A stretch of DNA of 64,000 nt from HGM04593 sp045612305 (lineage in GTDB: Bacteria > Bacteroidota > Bacteroidia > Bacteroidales > Bacteroidaceae). Positions 1-8,652 of this stretch are shown here, piece by piece. Each line of letters opens with the position of its first letter. The stretch's first letter is position 1. A program made the position numbers and the translations under genes. The notes under the pieces were generated by a model. The model had not been told where the DNA came from. It did no database searches and saw only the letters and a list, made by a program, of their open reading frames with translations. The stretch lies in contig JAZKYU010000062.1 in the NCBI GenBank assembly GCA_045612305.1, positions 24,333 to 88,332 of the forward strand, written 5' to 3'.

Positions 1-261
1 AACAAGAGCCCAAGAGCAAAATGTTGCTCCTGTGGTCTATGTCGAAAACACTTTTTTTTATTTCGACAGGCGTTGTCAGTTGTATGTTGTGTGGCATCTC
101 TGTTTGCAATTTATTGCAAATTTAATGAAGTTACGCAATTTATGTTATATCTTTGCAAGAGAATTTTCATTATGGTGCAAAGATTGGACCAATTAAAGTA
201 TCTCAAAAGTTGTTATTTACCTTTAAAAAGGCTATTATTGCAGTGTATTTGTGATTAGAAT
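1..261. other. Left-edge non-coding stretch
   Basis: No gene is supported here. Two short inverted repeats are visible: GAGCAA/TTGCTC around 14-29, and TGTCGAAA (40-47) with TTTCGACA (61-68) enclosing a T-rich loop. They may belong to the end of a gene outside the window. The only ORF (61 residues, 73-258) has no recognisable features. Confidence 0.5.
148..155 (+). promoter_or_regulatory. Putative -7 box for dxs operon
   Basis: TATCTTTG matches the Bacteroidota -7 consensus TAnnTTTG and lies 107 bases before the dxs ATG. No TTTG is seen at the expected 19-20 base spacing, so the call rests on the -7 box alone. Confidence 0.35.
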
Positions 262-2154
262 ATGGAAACAAACCCTAAATATCCTCTTTTGGAAAAAATA
301 AACTCGCCTGCCGACCTGCGTGCGTTGCCCGAAAAACAACTGCCGCAAGTGTGCAAGGAGTTGAGAGATTTTATTATTGAAGCCTGTTCTACTAACCCTG
401 GACACTTTGCGTCGAGCTTGGGCTCTGTGGAGCTCACTGTGGCTCTGCACTATGTGTATGACACTCCCTTGGATAAACTTGTGTGGGATGTGGGGCATCA
501 GGCCTACGGACACAAGATACTTACAGGGCGTCGCGACATCTTCCACACAAACCGCAAGTTGGGCGGCGTGAAACCCTTCCCCTCTCCCGACGAGAGCGAG
601 TACGATGCTTTTATGGCAGGCCACGCTTCAAACTCAATATCGGCAGCGCTTGGTCTTGCTGTGTCGGCCTCTCTGCAGGTAAAAAAGAACGAGCACGTGG
701 TGGCCATCATAGGCGACGGCTCTATGAGCGGTGGCTTGGCCTTCGAGGGCTTGAACAATATGTCGAGCTGCGAGAACAACCTTCTTGTTATACTCAACGA
801 CAACAATATGTCTATCGACAAGAGCGTGGGTGGCTTGAGCCAGTTGCTCATAACTATGCACTCGTCGCGTTTCTACAACAAGGTGCGCAACAAGATAGCA
901 CGTTGCTTCACCAGCATAGGGTTGCTTAACAAGAAACGCGCAACAGCCCTCACACGCTTCAATAACGGCCTAAAGGCAATGCTTTTCCGTCGTTACAACA
1001 TATTTGAGGCTATGTCGGCACGATACTTCGGCCCCATCGACGGGCACGATGTGCGAGAGCTTGTGCGTATGCTCAAAATAATAAAGGATATGAAGGGCCC
1101 CAAGATGTTGCACATAAACACGGTGAAGGGTAAGGGTTACAAACCCGCCGAAAAGACACCTACTTTGTGGCATCAGCCCGGTTTGTTCGATATTGAAACA
1201 GGTGAACGTCTTGCAAAAAGCGGCGACAGCCCCCGTTTCCAAGATGTGTTCGGCGAGACTCTCTTGGAACTTGCCCGCGCCAACGATAAGGTGGTGGGTG
1301 TAACCCCTGCTATGCCCACAGGCTGCTCTATGAACTTGCTTATGAATGAGATGCCCACTCGTTTCTTCGATGTAGGTATAGCCGAGGGGCACGCCGTGAC
1401 CTTCTCGGCAGGCCTTGCAAAGGGTGGCTCTATGCCCTTCTGCAACATATACTCGTCGTTTATGCAACGTGCCTACGACAACCTTATACACGACGCGGCT
1501 TTGCAACGTGTTAATATGGTTCTTTGTCTCGACAGAGCAGGTATTGTGGGCGAGGACGGTCCCACACACCACGGAGCCTTCGACCTTGCCTATCTGCGCC
1601 CCATCCCCAATATCACAATCTCCTCGCCATACGACGAGTGTGAGTTGCGCCGTCTTATGTACACCGCACAGCAGCCCAATATGGGTACCTTCGTCATACG
1701 TTACCCCCGAGGCAAGGGCTCGCTCACAGAGTGGCGTTGTCCGCTCGAAACAGTTGAGGTGGGCAAGGGCCGCGTGATGAAAAACGGAACCGATGTTGCT
1801 CTTCTCACCCTTGGCCCCATAGGCAAGCTTGCCGAAAAGGCCATAAAAGAGGCCGAAAAACAGGGCGTGAGCGTGGCGCACTACGATATGCGTTTCCTCA
1901 AACCCCTCGACACCGATATTTTGCGCATCGTGGGCGAGAAGTTTAAGTATATTGTTACCTTGGAAGATGGTGTTGTTAAGGGAGGCCTTGGAAGCGCTGT
2001 TATGGAGTATATGGCAGCCAATAGTTTCTCTCCCCAAATTACAACCATCGGTATCCCCGATGCGTTTGTAGAGCACGGTACACCCGAGGAACTGTATAAA
2101 ATATGCAAGATGGATACAAAATCTGTTCTTGACGCTTTATTGAATACTAAATAG
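262..2154 (+). CDS. dxs: 1-deoxy-D-xylulose-5-phosphate synthase
   Basis: This enzyme condenses pyruvate and glyceraldehyde-3-phosphate to 1-deoxy-D-xylulose-5-phosphate, the first step of the MEP isoprenoid pathway, using thiamine diphosphate in the cytoplasm. The protein is 630 residues, normal for Dxs. The sequence shows the N-terminal DVGHQAYGHK motif (residues 76-85), the TPP/Mg2+ motif GDGSMSGG (151-158), and the EDGPTHHG motif of the pyrimidine-binding domain in the second half, followed by a transketolase C-terminal domain. It is the first gene of a run with trkA (7-base gap) and trkH. The later MEP gene ispG is about 10 kb downstream in the same window. Confidence 0.97.
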   Translation: METNPKYPLLEKINSPADLRALPEKQLPQVCKELRDFIIEACSTNPGHFASSLGSVELTVALHYVYDTPLDKLVWDVGHQAYGHKILTGRRDIFHTNRKLGGVKPFPSPDESEYDAFMAGHASNSISAALGLAVSASLQVKKNEHVVAIIGDGSMSGGLAFEGLNNMSSCENNLLVILNDNNMSIDKSVGGLSQLLITMHSSRFYNKVRNKIARCFTSIGLLNKKRATALTRFNNGLKAMLFRRYNIFEAMSARYFGPIDGHDVRELVRMLKIIKDMKGPKMLHINTVKGKGYKPAEKTPTLWHQPGLFDIETGERLAKSGDSPRFQDVFGETLLELARANDKVVGVTPAMPTGCSMNLLMNEMPTRFFDVGIAEGHAVTFSAGLAKGGSMPFCNIYSSFMQRAYDNLIHDAALQRVNMVLCLDRAGIVGEDGPTHHGAFDLAYLRPIPNITISSPYDECELRRLMYTAQQPNMGTFVIRYPRGKGSLTEWRCPLETVEVGKGRVMKNGTDVALLTLGPIGKLAEKAIKEAEKQGVSVAHYDMRFLKPLDTDILRIVGEKFKYIVTLEDGVVKGGLGSAVMEYMAANSFSPQITTIGIPDAFVEHGTPEELYKICKMDTKSVLDALLNTK

Positions 2155-2161
2155 GATAGTT

Positions 2162-3499
2162 ATGAGAATAGTCATAGCCGGCGCCGGCGCTGTTGGTACC
2201 CACTTGGCAAAGATGCTCTCTGTGGGTAGTGAAAATGTGGTGCTGTTGGACGAGAGCGAGGAGAAACTTGGCAAGATGGAGTCGCTCTTCGACCTTAAGG
2301 CTCAAGTGGGCTCTCCCACAAAGATATCGGATCTAAAGCTTGCTGGTGCCGATGATGCCGACCTCTTTGTTGCAGTAACACCCAACGAGAGCGACAACGT
2401 AACGGCTTGCATACTTGCGCACTATCTTGGTGCAAAAAAGACTGTAGCGCGCATCGACAACTATGAATATCTGCTGCCCAAGCACAAAAGCTATTTTGCA
2501 TCGCTTGGTATAGACTCTCTCATCTACCCCGAACAACTTGCCGCCGAGGAGATTGCTACAAGCATAAAGTATAGCTGGATGCGACAGCTTCTTGAGTTTG
2601 GCAACGGTGCGCTTGTGATGATAGGTGTTAAGGTGCGTGCCGGCGCGCCCATACTTGGTACTCTTTTCAAAGACCTCCCCGGCGAAACTCCTTACCATAT
2701 AGTAGCTATACAACGCGGCGAAGAAACCATCATACCCCGCGGACACGACTTTATAGAGCCCGACGATTTAGTCTGCTTTATGACCGTTAAGGAAAAAATT
2801 CCCTTTATACGCAGTATATGTGGGAAGTCGGAATATTCCGAGGTGCGCAGCATCATCATAATGGGCGGTAGCCGCATCGCAGTGCGCACAGCGCGTCTCA
2901 TTCCCGATAATATAAAGGTGAAAATTATTGAAAGCGACATAAAGCGTTGCCACAAACTGCTTGAACTTGTCGACGACAGAGTGATGGTGATAAACGGCGA
3001 TGCGCGCGACCCCGAGCTGTTGAGCAGCGAGGGTATAGAGCATACCGACGCTTTTGTGGCCTTGAGCGACAACTCCGAAACAAACATACTTGCCTGCTTG
3101 TCGGCCAAGCGTGCTGGAGCCTACCGTACCGTAGCCGAAATAGAGAACATCGACTATATATCTATGGCCGAAAATATGGACATTGGCTCGGTTATAAACA
3201 AAAAGAAACTTGCAGCAAGCAACATATTCCAAATGATGTTCAACACAGACGTGTCGAGCGTTAAGTGCTTGACCTTTACACAATCGGTAGTAGTGGAGTT
3301 TCCCGTGAAAGAGGGAGCCTACATAACTAAAAAGGCGGTTAAAGACTTGTCGTTGCCGGCGGGTGTGAACATAGGTGGTCTTATACGAAACGGTGAGGGT
3401 ATGCACGTTACAGGTAACACAATGATACAGCCCGACGACCACGTGATAATATTCTGCTTGGAGCACGTTATAAAGAAACTCGAAAAATATTTTAGTTGA
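2162..3499 (+). CDS. trkA: Trk potassium uptake regulatory protein TrkA
   Basis: Peripheral NAD(H)-binding subunit that gates the TrkH potassium channel-like transporter. The 445 residues contain two RCK units: the first Rossmann fold begins with GAGAVG (residues 7-12), and a second begins near residue 230 with a degenerate glycine motif (MGGSRIA, 234-240), so the second nucleotide site may bind poorly. Each half is followed by a RCK_C-type beta-rich region. The stop codon TGA shares bases with the ATG of trkH (TGATG), which implies translational coupling and a transporter-regulator operon. Confidence 0.95.
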   Translation: MRIVIAGAGAVGTHLAKMLSVGSENVVLLDESEEKLGKMESLFDLKAQVGSPTKISDLKLAGADDADLFVAVTPNESDNVTACILAHYLGAKKTVARIDNYEYLLPKHKSYFASLGIDSLIYPEQLAAEEIATSIKYSWMRQLLEFGNGALVMIGVKVRAGAPILGTLFKDLPGETPYHIVAIQRGEETIIPRGHDFIEPDDLVCFMTVKEKIPFIRSICGKSEYSEVRSIIIMGGSRIAVRTARLIPDNIKVKIIESDIKRCHKLLELVDDRVMVINGDARDPELLSSEGIEHTDAFVALSDNSETNILACLSAKRAGAYRTVAEIENIDYISMAENMDIGSVINKKKLAASNIFQMMFNTDVSSVKCLTFTQSVVVEFPVKEGAYITKKAVKDLSLPAGVNIGGLIRNGEGMHVTGNTMIQPDDHVIIFCLEHVIKKLEKYFS

Positions 3500-4953
3500 T
3501 GTTTCACCCTAAAATAATATCAAGGATTATAGGCTTTTTGCTTGTGATAGAGGCGGCTTTCTTGTCGAGCAGCCTGCTTGTGTCGCTCTACTACAATGAG
3601 AATGTGGTGAAAAGCTACATCTATAGTCTTGCTGCGATGTTGGGCTGTGGTGCCTTGTTTGCCTATATAGGCCGGGGAAAAGAGCGCAATATATCGCGTA
3701 AGGACGGCTATGTTGTGGTAACCCTTTGCTGGGTTATTTTCTCGCTTTTTGGTGCTTTACCTTATTATTTAAGTGGTTATATACCGTCGGTGACCGATGC
3801 GTTCTTCGAAACAATGTCGGGCTTCTCGACTACGGGCGCAACTATACTAGACGACATAGAGGCCTTGCCTCATAGCTTGCTTTTTTGGCGCGCGATGACT
3901 CACTGGGTTGGCGGCTTGGGTATTGTGTTCTTTACCGTTGCGGTGTTTCCCATCTTTGGTCTTGGCGATATAAACCTCTTTGCGGCGGAGTCTGTGGGCC
4001 CTATGCGTGCAAAACTACATCCCAGAATTTCTGTTGCAGCACGTTGGATACTCACAGTCTATGTGGGGCTCACCCTCCTGGCTGTTGCGGCTTTTTACTT
4101 TTCGGGTATGGGCAAGTACGACGCTGTGTGCCACGCTATGTCGACCGTGGCTACGGGTGGTTTTTCTACAAAGCAGGCAAGTATAGCGGCGTTTAACTCT
4201 CCACTTATAGACTATGTGGTTACCCTCTTTATGTTCCTGGGTGGAGTTAATTTTTCACTGTTATACCTCTTTCTTTTTAAGGCTCGTTTTTCCGAACTTT
4301 TTCGCGATAGTGAGTTCCGCGTGTATGTGGGAGCTGTAGTTATTTTCACACTTGTGGTGGCTGCAGGGCTCTTCTTCTCAACCCCTATGCAGGGCGAGGA
4401 GGCCTTCCGCACCTCTCTGTTCCAGGTGGTATCTATGCAGACAACAACCGGTTTTGCTACATCGAACTATGTTGCGTGGCAACCTATCTTGTGGCTCTTG
4501 TTGAGTGCTATGATGTTTGTAGGTGCCTGCTCGGGCTCTACAAGTGGTGCTATGAAGTGCGCGCGTATATCTATCCTTGGCAGGGTAATGTTCAACGAGT
4601 TTAAGCGCATAGTGCACCCCAACGCAGTTATCCCCGTGCGTATGAGCGGCAAGATTGTGCCCTCGTCGGTGCAGTCGGCTATCCTGGCCTACACGGTGCT
4701 GTATGTGGGTATGGTTATTTTGGGTATATTTGTGAATATGTTCTTTGGGCTCGACTTTCTCGATGCTTACGGTCTTTCGGCATCGTCGGTGAGCAACGTG
4801 GGCCCCGCTCTTGGGCACTATGGCCCCATGGACTCTTTTGCATCGTTGCCGTCGGCTGTTAAGTGGTTCTGTTCGTTCCAGATGCTTGTGGGCCGTCTTG
4901 AATTTTTCGCTGTACTATTGTTGATGTTGCCCTCTTTCTGGAAACGTAACTAA
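3499..4953 (+). CDS. trkH: Trk potassium uptake transmembrane protein TrkH
   Basis: Inner-membrane K+ translocating subunit of the Trk/Ktr family, about 484 residues. The longer ORF begins at a TTG at 3496; the ATG at 3499 that overlaps the trkA stop is the better start. The protein is very hydrophobic and has four pore-loop signatures, near residues 107 (SGFSTTGAT), 215 (STVATGGFST), 315 (TTTGFAT) and 430 (SNVGPALG), as expected for the four pseudo-repeats forming the selectivity filter. TrkA upstream supplies the RCK gating ring. The next gene is convergent, only 9 bases away, with no clear terminator between them. Confidence 0.95.
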   Translation: MFHPKIISRIIGFLLVIEAAFLSSSLLVSLYYNENVVKSYIYSLAAMLGCGALFAYIGRGKERNISRKDGYVVVTLCWVIFSLFGALPYYLSGYIPSVTDAFFETMSGFSTTGATILDDIEALPHSLLFWRAMTHWVGGLGIVFFTVAVFPIFGLGDINLFAAESVGPMRAKLHPRISVAARWILTVYVGLTLLAVAAFYFSGMGKYDAVCHAMSTVATGGFSTKQASIAAFNSPLIDYVVTLFMFLGGVNFSLLYLFLFKARFSELFRDSEFRVYVGAVVIFTLVVAAGLFFSTPMQGEEAFRTSLFQVVSMQTTTGFATSNYVAWQPILWLLLSAMMFVGACSGSTSGAMKCARISILGRVMFNEFKRIVHPNAVIPVRMSGKIVPSSVQSAILAYTVLYVGMVILGIFVNMFFGLDFLDAYGLSASSVSNVGPALGHYGPMDSFASLPSAVKWFCSFQMLVGRLEFFAVLLLMLPSFWKRN

Positions 4954-4962
4954 TAGAGAGAG

Positions 4963-5958
4963 TTATCCTATTGTTTTTAGCAAGTTTTCTATGTCGTTCT
5001 GCAGGCGTTTGTAGGGCGGCGCTTCGGTGTATGCTGTGTTCTTCTTAAGCATAAGCGATACATCGCATTGGCTGTGACGGTATGAGGATAGCTCGTTTGT
5101 GTATTGTTGCCGGTGATAGGCAAATTTTTCTATCTCCTGCTCGCGCTTGCCACGCAACAAACGGCACAGGGGGGTGAGGATGCGCAGCACCACGCCGTCC
5201 ATAATGTGGTGCCCCTGTATGTAGAGGTAGCACTCTTCGGGTAGTATGCCCAGCAGGGGTAGCTCCTTTTTTATAGCTTCGTACTTGTCGATGAGGTGTG
5301 GGTTGTTTTTCTGCAATAGTGCTATATTGTGGCTCACGCGCTCTTCGAGATGTTTGAGCGAGATGGCAGGGTTTTCGATTTTGAACGATGAGAGCCTCAC
5401 TATCTCGCAGAAGCGTTGCAAGCTCATACTCTTGAGGTCGTGCATGCGGTAGAGCAGTATGTTCCACACAAAAAGCGGGTAACAGATTTGTGAGTATAGG
5501 CGCATAAACTCGGGTATGTCGAGCACGTCGGTGTCGTTGAGCGTGCTTTGCACGCACACCTGTTTGAGGCTCTCGGCATAACACTTGAGGTTTTCTATCG
5601 CGTAGGCATAGGTGTGGAGTATGTAAGGGCTCTCTATTAGTTGTTGCGATGTTTTTGTGGCGCCTTGCATCAGATAGTCATAGTCGGCGTCGACGCACGC
5701 TATCATATTTTGCCCTATTGCCTCGCCAAGCATATTCATCATCGCCTGTTTCTTGCCTTTTGTGAGCTTGCCACGGGCGGGGAGCATCACCTCGAAGTGA
5801 AATTTGTCGTTTTCGTATCGGTTGAAAACCTCGCGCCAGAAGGATATGTCGTCGTAGCTCTCCACATAGGCTACTATGCGGTGCTTGGCCTTTTTGGGAC
5901 GCAATTTGTTGGCGGCCTCAATGAAGGCGGAGTTTAAATATTTTGTAAGCCTTTTCAT
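4963..5958 (-). CDS. DUF4435 (TOPRIM-like) protein, AriB-like partner of an ATPase
   Basis: A 331-residue protein whose N-terminus matches the DUF4435 family. Visible TOPRIM-type acidic residues are Glu33 in a YVESYDD context after a beta-strand, and the D-x-D cluster at Asp90/Asp92/Asp94 (CVDADYD). A basic GKLTKGKK stretch lies at 63-70. The rest is mostly helical with no further motif recognised. Known family background: DUF4435 proteins are the effector (AriB) of PARIS anti-phage systems, where they act as nucleases released by the ATPase partner. Here the gene lies 22 bases downstream of an ABC-type ATPase and is co-transcribed with it. No signal peptide or membrane segment is seen. The nuclease role is inferred from family and context only. 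Confidence 0.75.
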   Translation of the reverse strand: MKRLTKYLNSAFIEAANKLRPKKAKHRIVAYVESYDDISFWREVFNRYENDKFHFEVMLPARGKLTKGKKQAMMNMLGEAIGQNMIACVDADYDYLMQGATKTSQQLIESPYILHTYAYAIENLKCYAESLKQVCVQSTLNDTDVLDIPEFMRLYSQICYPLFVWNILLYRMHDLKSMSLQRFCEIVRLSSFKIENPAISLKHLEERVSHNIALLQKNNPHLIDKYEAIKKELPLLGILPEECYLYIQGHHIMDGVVLRILTPLCRLLRGKREQEIEKFAYHRQQYTNELSSYRHSQCDVSLMLKKNTAYTEAPPYKRLQNDIENLLKTIG

Positions 5959-5980
5959 ACTCCGCGGCTTCGGTGGTGTT

Positions 5981-6805
5981 TTACTGTGTTATCTCTTCCA
6001 TCTCTGTTACGGCGTCTACCCAGCCGTCCATAATTATTGCAGGCGAGTGTGTGCAGAGGATTATTTGTGCGTTAGGGTTTAGTGTGCGTATGAGCGTTAC
6101 AAGCTGTTGTTGCCACTCTATGTGCAAGGAGATTTCGGGCTCGTCCATAAGCATAACGCAGTGGTTGTTCTCTTGCACAAGGGCGGTGAGAAGTATTACA
6201 AGCATCTGTTTCTCGCCCGACGAGAGCATATAGGGTGAGATGGTCTCGCCGTACTGCTCGAAGAATATTTCGTTGCTTGTGCGGTTTATCTTTTTTGCTG
6301 TGGGGGCAAAAAGCTTGTCTATGAGGTCTTGGAAAATCTTTTTAGGCTTGGTGAGCTCGGCGGCAGCTTGCTGCTCTTCGGGCTTGCCCGATGTCAAGAG
6401 CTCTATAATCTTGTTGCCTATGTTTACCTGGTAGTTTAGGTAGCGGCGCTGCAGGTTGTAGAGCTGCCAGTCGAGCTCGGTGTGTATGTCGGCGCCGGGT
6501 ATCTTGTCGAGCAGGTCGCCACTAAGTATAGGGCGGTCTATACTACTTATGATATCAAATTGTATGCTTGTGGCGTCTTCGGGGTAGAATTTTACATGCA
6601 CGCCGCTTTCGGGGTTGGTGGTGAGGCGGCCTTCGCGCATAATCTTGAGATGGCGTGCTGAGCGGTTGATGATGGTGCTCTTGCCCATACCGTTGCTGCC
6701 ACTTAAAATGTTTACATCGGGGCGTAGCTCCCAGTAAATGTGCTTGCGGTTGGCCCACAAAGAGTCAATCTCTATACTCTTGATATATTGTCCCAACTTC
6801 TCCAT
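5981..6805 (-). CDS. AAA/ABC-type ATPase, AriA-like
   Basis: A soluble SMC/ABC-class ATPase of about 274 residues. Motifs, numbered from the ATG at 6805: Walker A GSNGMGKS (36-43), ABC signature LSSGEKQ (194-200), Walker B ending in MLMDEPE (Asp221, Glu222), and H-loop CTHSP (His253). The ORF can be extended to an ATG at 6853, but the fold begins at 6805, where AAAGG lies a few bases upstream. It belongs to the AAA_15/AAA_21 group found in OLD-like and PARIS systems. It is shorter than the AriA proteins I know of (roughly 450-500 residues), so the long inserted helical region is reduced. It heads a two-gene unit with the DUF4435 gene and has its own strong promoter. Confidence 0.75.
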   Translation of the reverse strand: MEKLGQYIKSIEIDSLWANRKHIYWELRPDVNILSGSNGMGKSTIINRSARHLKIMREGRLTTNPESGVHVKFYPEDATSIQFDIISSIDRPILSGDLLDKIPGADIHTELDWQLYNLQRRYLNYQVNIGNKIIELLTSGKPEEQQAAAELTKPKKIFQDLIDKLFAPTAKKINRTSNEIFFEQYGETISPYMLSSGEKQMLVILLTALVQENNHCVMLMDEPEISLHIEWQQQLVTLIRTLNPNAQIILCTHSPAIIMDGWVDAVTEMEEITQ

Positions 6806-6866
6806 AATGTACCTTTGTTGAAAGCAAAGAGGGGTGTTGCCCGCTTTTTGCAAAAGTTCGTTATCG

Positions 6867-6897
6867 CAAAAATAGTATAATGTTTTGTTGACGCAAA
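6867..6897 (-). promoter_or_regulatory. Promoter of the ATPase-DUF4435 pair
   Basis: On the reverse strand TTTG (6897-6894) is followed after 19 bases by TATTTTTG (6874-6867), an exact Bacteroidota -33/-7 arrangement. Transcription would start near 6860, giving a leader of about 55 bases to the ATG at 6805. Confidence 0.65.
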
Positions 6898-6947
6898 CAA
6901 CTATGTGTGAATAAATTTAAAATTTATAAAAAATATCATCGGCTCTA

Positions 6948-6977
6948 TTGCATCGTGATAATTTCTGTTTAACTTCG
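6948..6977 (+). promoter_or_regulatory. Promoter of the nucleoside kinase gene
   Basis: TTG (6948-6950), 19 bases, then TAACTTCG (6970-6977). The -7 box runs into a small perfect hairpin, CTTCG-CAT-CGAAG (6973-6985), around the expected transcription start. Confidence 0.6.
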
Positions 6978-7005
6978 CATCGAAGGCTTCTTAAACACAA
7001 ATATT

Positions 7006-8649
7006 ATGGTAAAGATTTATTGTGTAAATAGTGGGGAGACGAAGAATTTTCAGTCGGGTACAGCCTTGTTGGATATCTGCAAGGAGTTTAACCTTGGCCT
7101 TGCTTACGGTGCTATAGCGGCGAGGGTGAACAACGAGGTCGAGGGGCTTAACTTCCGTGTGTACAATCACAAGGATGTAGAATTTCTCGACATAACTTCG
7201 GACGACGGTATGCGCATGTATGTACGCTCGCTCACCTTTGTTATGATGAAGGCTCTCAACGACCTTTTTCCCGGCAGGGTGGTGCGTTTCGAAAACCCTA
7301 TATCGAAAGGTTATTACTGCCGCATGGATATCGAAATAACAAAGGAGCAGGTGTCGCAGGTGCGTAGCCGCATGCAGGAAATTATTGCCGACGATGTTCC
7401 TTTCCACCGTGTCGACTGCCGCACAAGTGAGGCTATAGAGGTCTTTGAAAAACTTGGGCGCGTAGACAGGGTGCGTCTCTTGAAAACATATAAATACCTC
7501 TACACGAGTTACTACAAGCTTGGCGACTATGTAGACCACTATTACGAGGGACTTTTGCCAAGCGCCGGGTATATAAAACTCTTTGAGATAGAGAAATTTG
7601 CCGAGGGTGTGCTGTTGCGCGTTCCCGACAAAGATTGCCCCACAACGCTCGAGGATAAGGTGCCGCAAGAGAAGTTGCAGGAGCGCTTCGAGGAACGCCT
7701 GCGTTGGCACCAAATTATGGGGGTTGAAACTATCGGCGACTTTAATCTTGCGATGGAGACGGGGCACGAGGTGGATCTTGTGAACATAGCCGAGGCGTTG
7801 CAGGAGAAACGTTTCTCCTCTATGGCCGACAGCATAAAGGAGCGTGGCGCGAGGGTGGTGCTCATAGCCGGGCCATCTTCATCAGGGAAGACTACATCGA
7901 GCAAACGCTTGAGCGTGCATCTGCTAGCTTGCGGCCTGAAACCTGTAGCCGTGTCGCTCGACGACTTCTTTGTAGACCGCGAAAAGAGCCCCCGCAAGCC
8001 TAATGGAGACTATGATTTTGAGTCTATATATGCCATAGACCTGCCGTACTTTAACGAGACGCTTGCCAAAATACTATCAGGTGAGGAGGTGGAGCTTCCT
8101 TACTATAACTTTGTGACGGGCAGACGCGAGTATCACGGCAACAAAATAAAACTTACCCCGCAGATGGTGCTTGTGGTCGAGGGTACGCACGGGCTTAACC
8201 CTATGCTCACTCGTCAGGTGCCCGAGAAGGAAAAATTCCGCATATATGTTTCGGCGCTTACCTCTATGAAGCTCGACTATCACAACTACATCTCAACATC
8301 AGACACTCGTCTCTTGCGTCGTATGGTGCGCGATGCAAAATATCGTGGTTTTTCGGCTGTGGAGACGATAAGACGTTGGCCTAGCGTGCGCGAGGGTGAG
8401 GAAGAGTGGATTTTCCCCTATCAGGAGAACGCCGACGTTATGTTTAACTCATCGCTTTTCTACGAGCTTGCGGCCTTTAAGGCACAGGCCGAGCCTATGC
8501 TTCGTGCCGTGCCGCAAACCTGTAAAGAGTATTCTGTTGCACGTCGGCTTTTGCGTTTTCTGGATTATATTGTACCTTTGCGCGAGAATATACTCCCGCT
8601 CACATCCGTAATACGTGAGTTCCTGGGCGGCAGCACCTTTACTTATTGA
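7006..8649 (+). CDS. TGS-domain nucleoside (uridine-type) kinase
   Basis: A 547-residue protein combining an N-terminal TGS-like domain (about residues 1-60), a region resembling the second additional domain of threonyl-tRNA synthetase, and a C-terminal phosphoribulokinase/uridine kinase domain. The P-loop GPSSSGKT is at residues 289-296, followed by a SLDDFFVD segment typical of uridine kinases. Members in Bacteroidales are annotated as nucleoside kinases, likely phosphorylating uridine or cytidine, but the exact substrate cannot be read from the sequence. The TGS part suggests nucleotide or RNA sensing. It is followed 3 bases later by rpoN and has its own promoter. Confidence 0.85.
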   Translation: MVKIYCVNSGETKNFQSGTALLDICKEFNLGLAYGAIAARVNNEVEGLNFRVYNHKDVEFLDITSDDGMRMYVRSLTFVMMKALNDLFPGRVVRFENPISKGYYCRMDIEITKEQVSQVRSRMQEIIADDVPFHRVDCRTSEAIEVFEKLGRVDRVRLLKTYKYLYTSYYKLGDYVDHYYEGLLPSAGYIKLFEIEKFAEGVLLRVPDKDCPTTLEDKVPQEKLQERFEERLRWHQIMGVETIGDFNLAMETGHEVDLVNIAEALQEKRFSSMADSIKERGARVVLIAGPSSSGKTTSSKRLSVHLLACGLKPVAVSLDDFFVDREKSPRKPNGDYDFESIYAIDLPYFNETLAKILSGEEVELPYYNFVTGRREYHGNKIKLTPQMVLVVEGTHGLNPMLTRQVPEKEKFRIYVSALTSMKLDYHNYISTSDTRLLRRMVRDAKYRGFSAVETIRRWPSVREGEEEWIFPYQENADVMFNSSLFYELAAFKAQAEPMLRAVPQTCKEYSVARRLLRFLDYIVPLRENILPLTSVIREFLGGSTFTY

Positions 8650-8652
8650 TTT

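Noticed and set aside
970..2076. 368-residue reverse ORF
   Set aside because: Antisense to dxs with no family resemblance.
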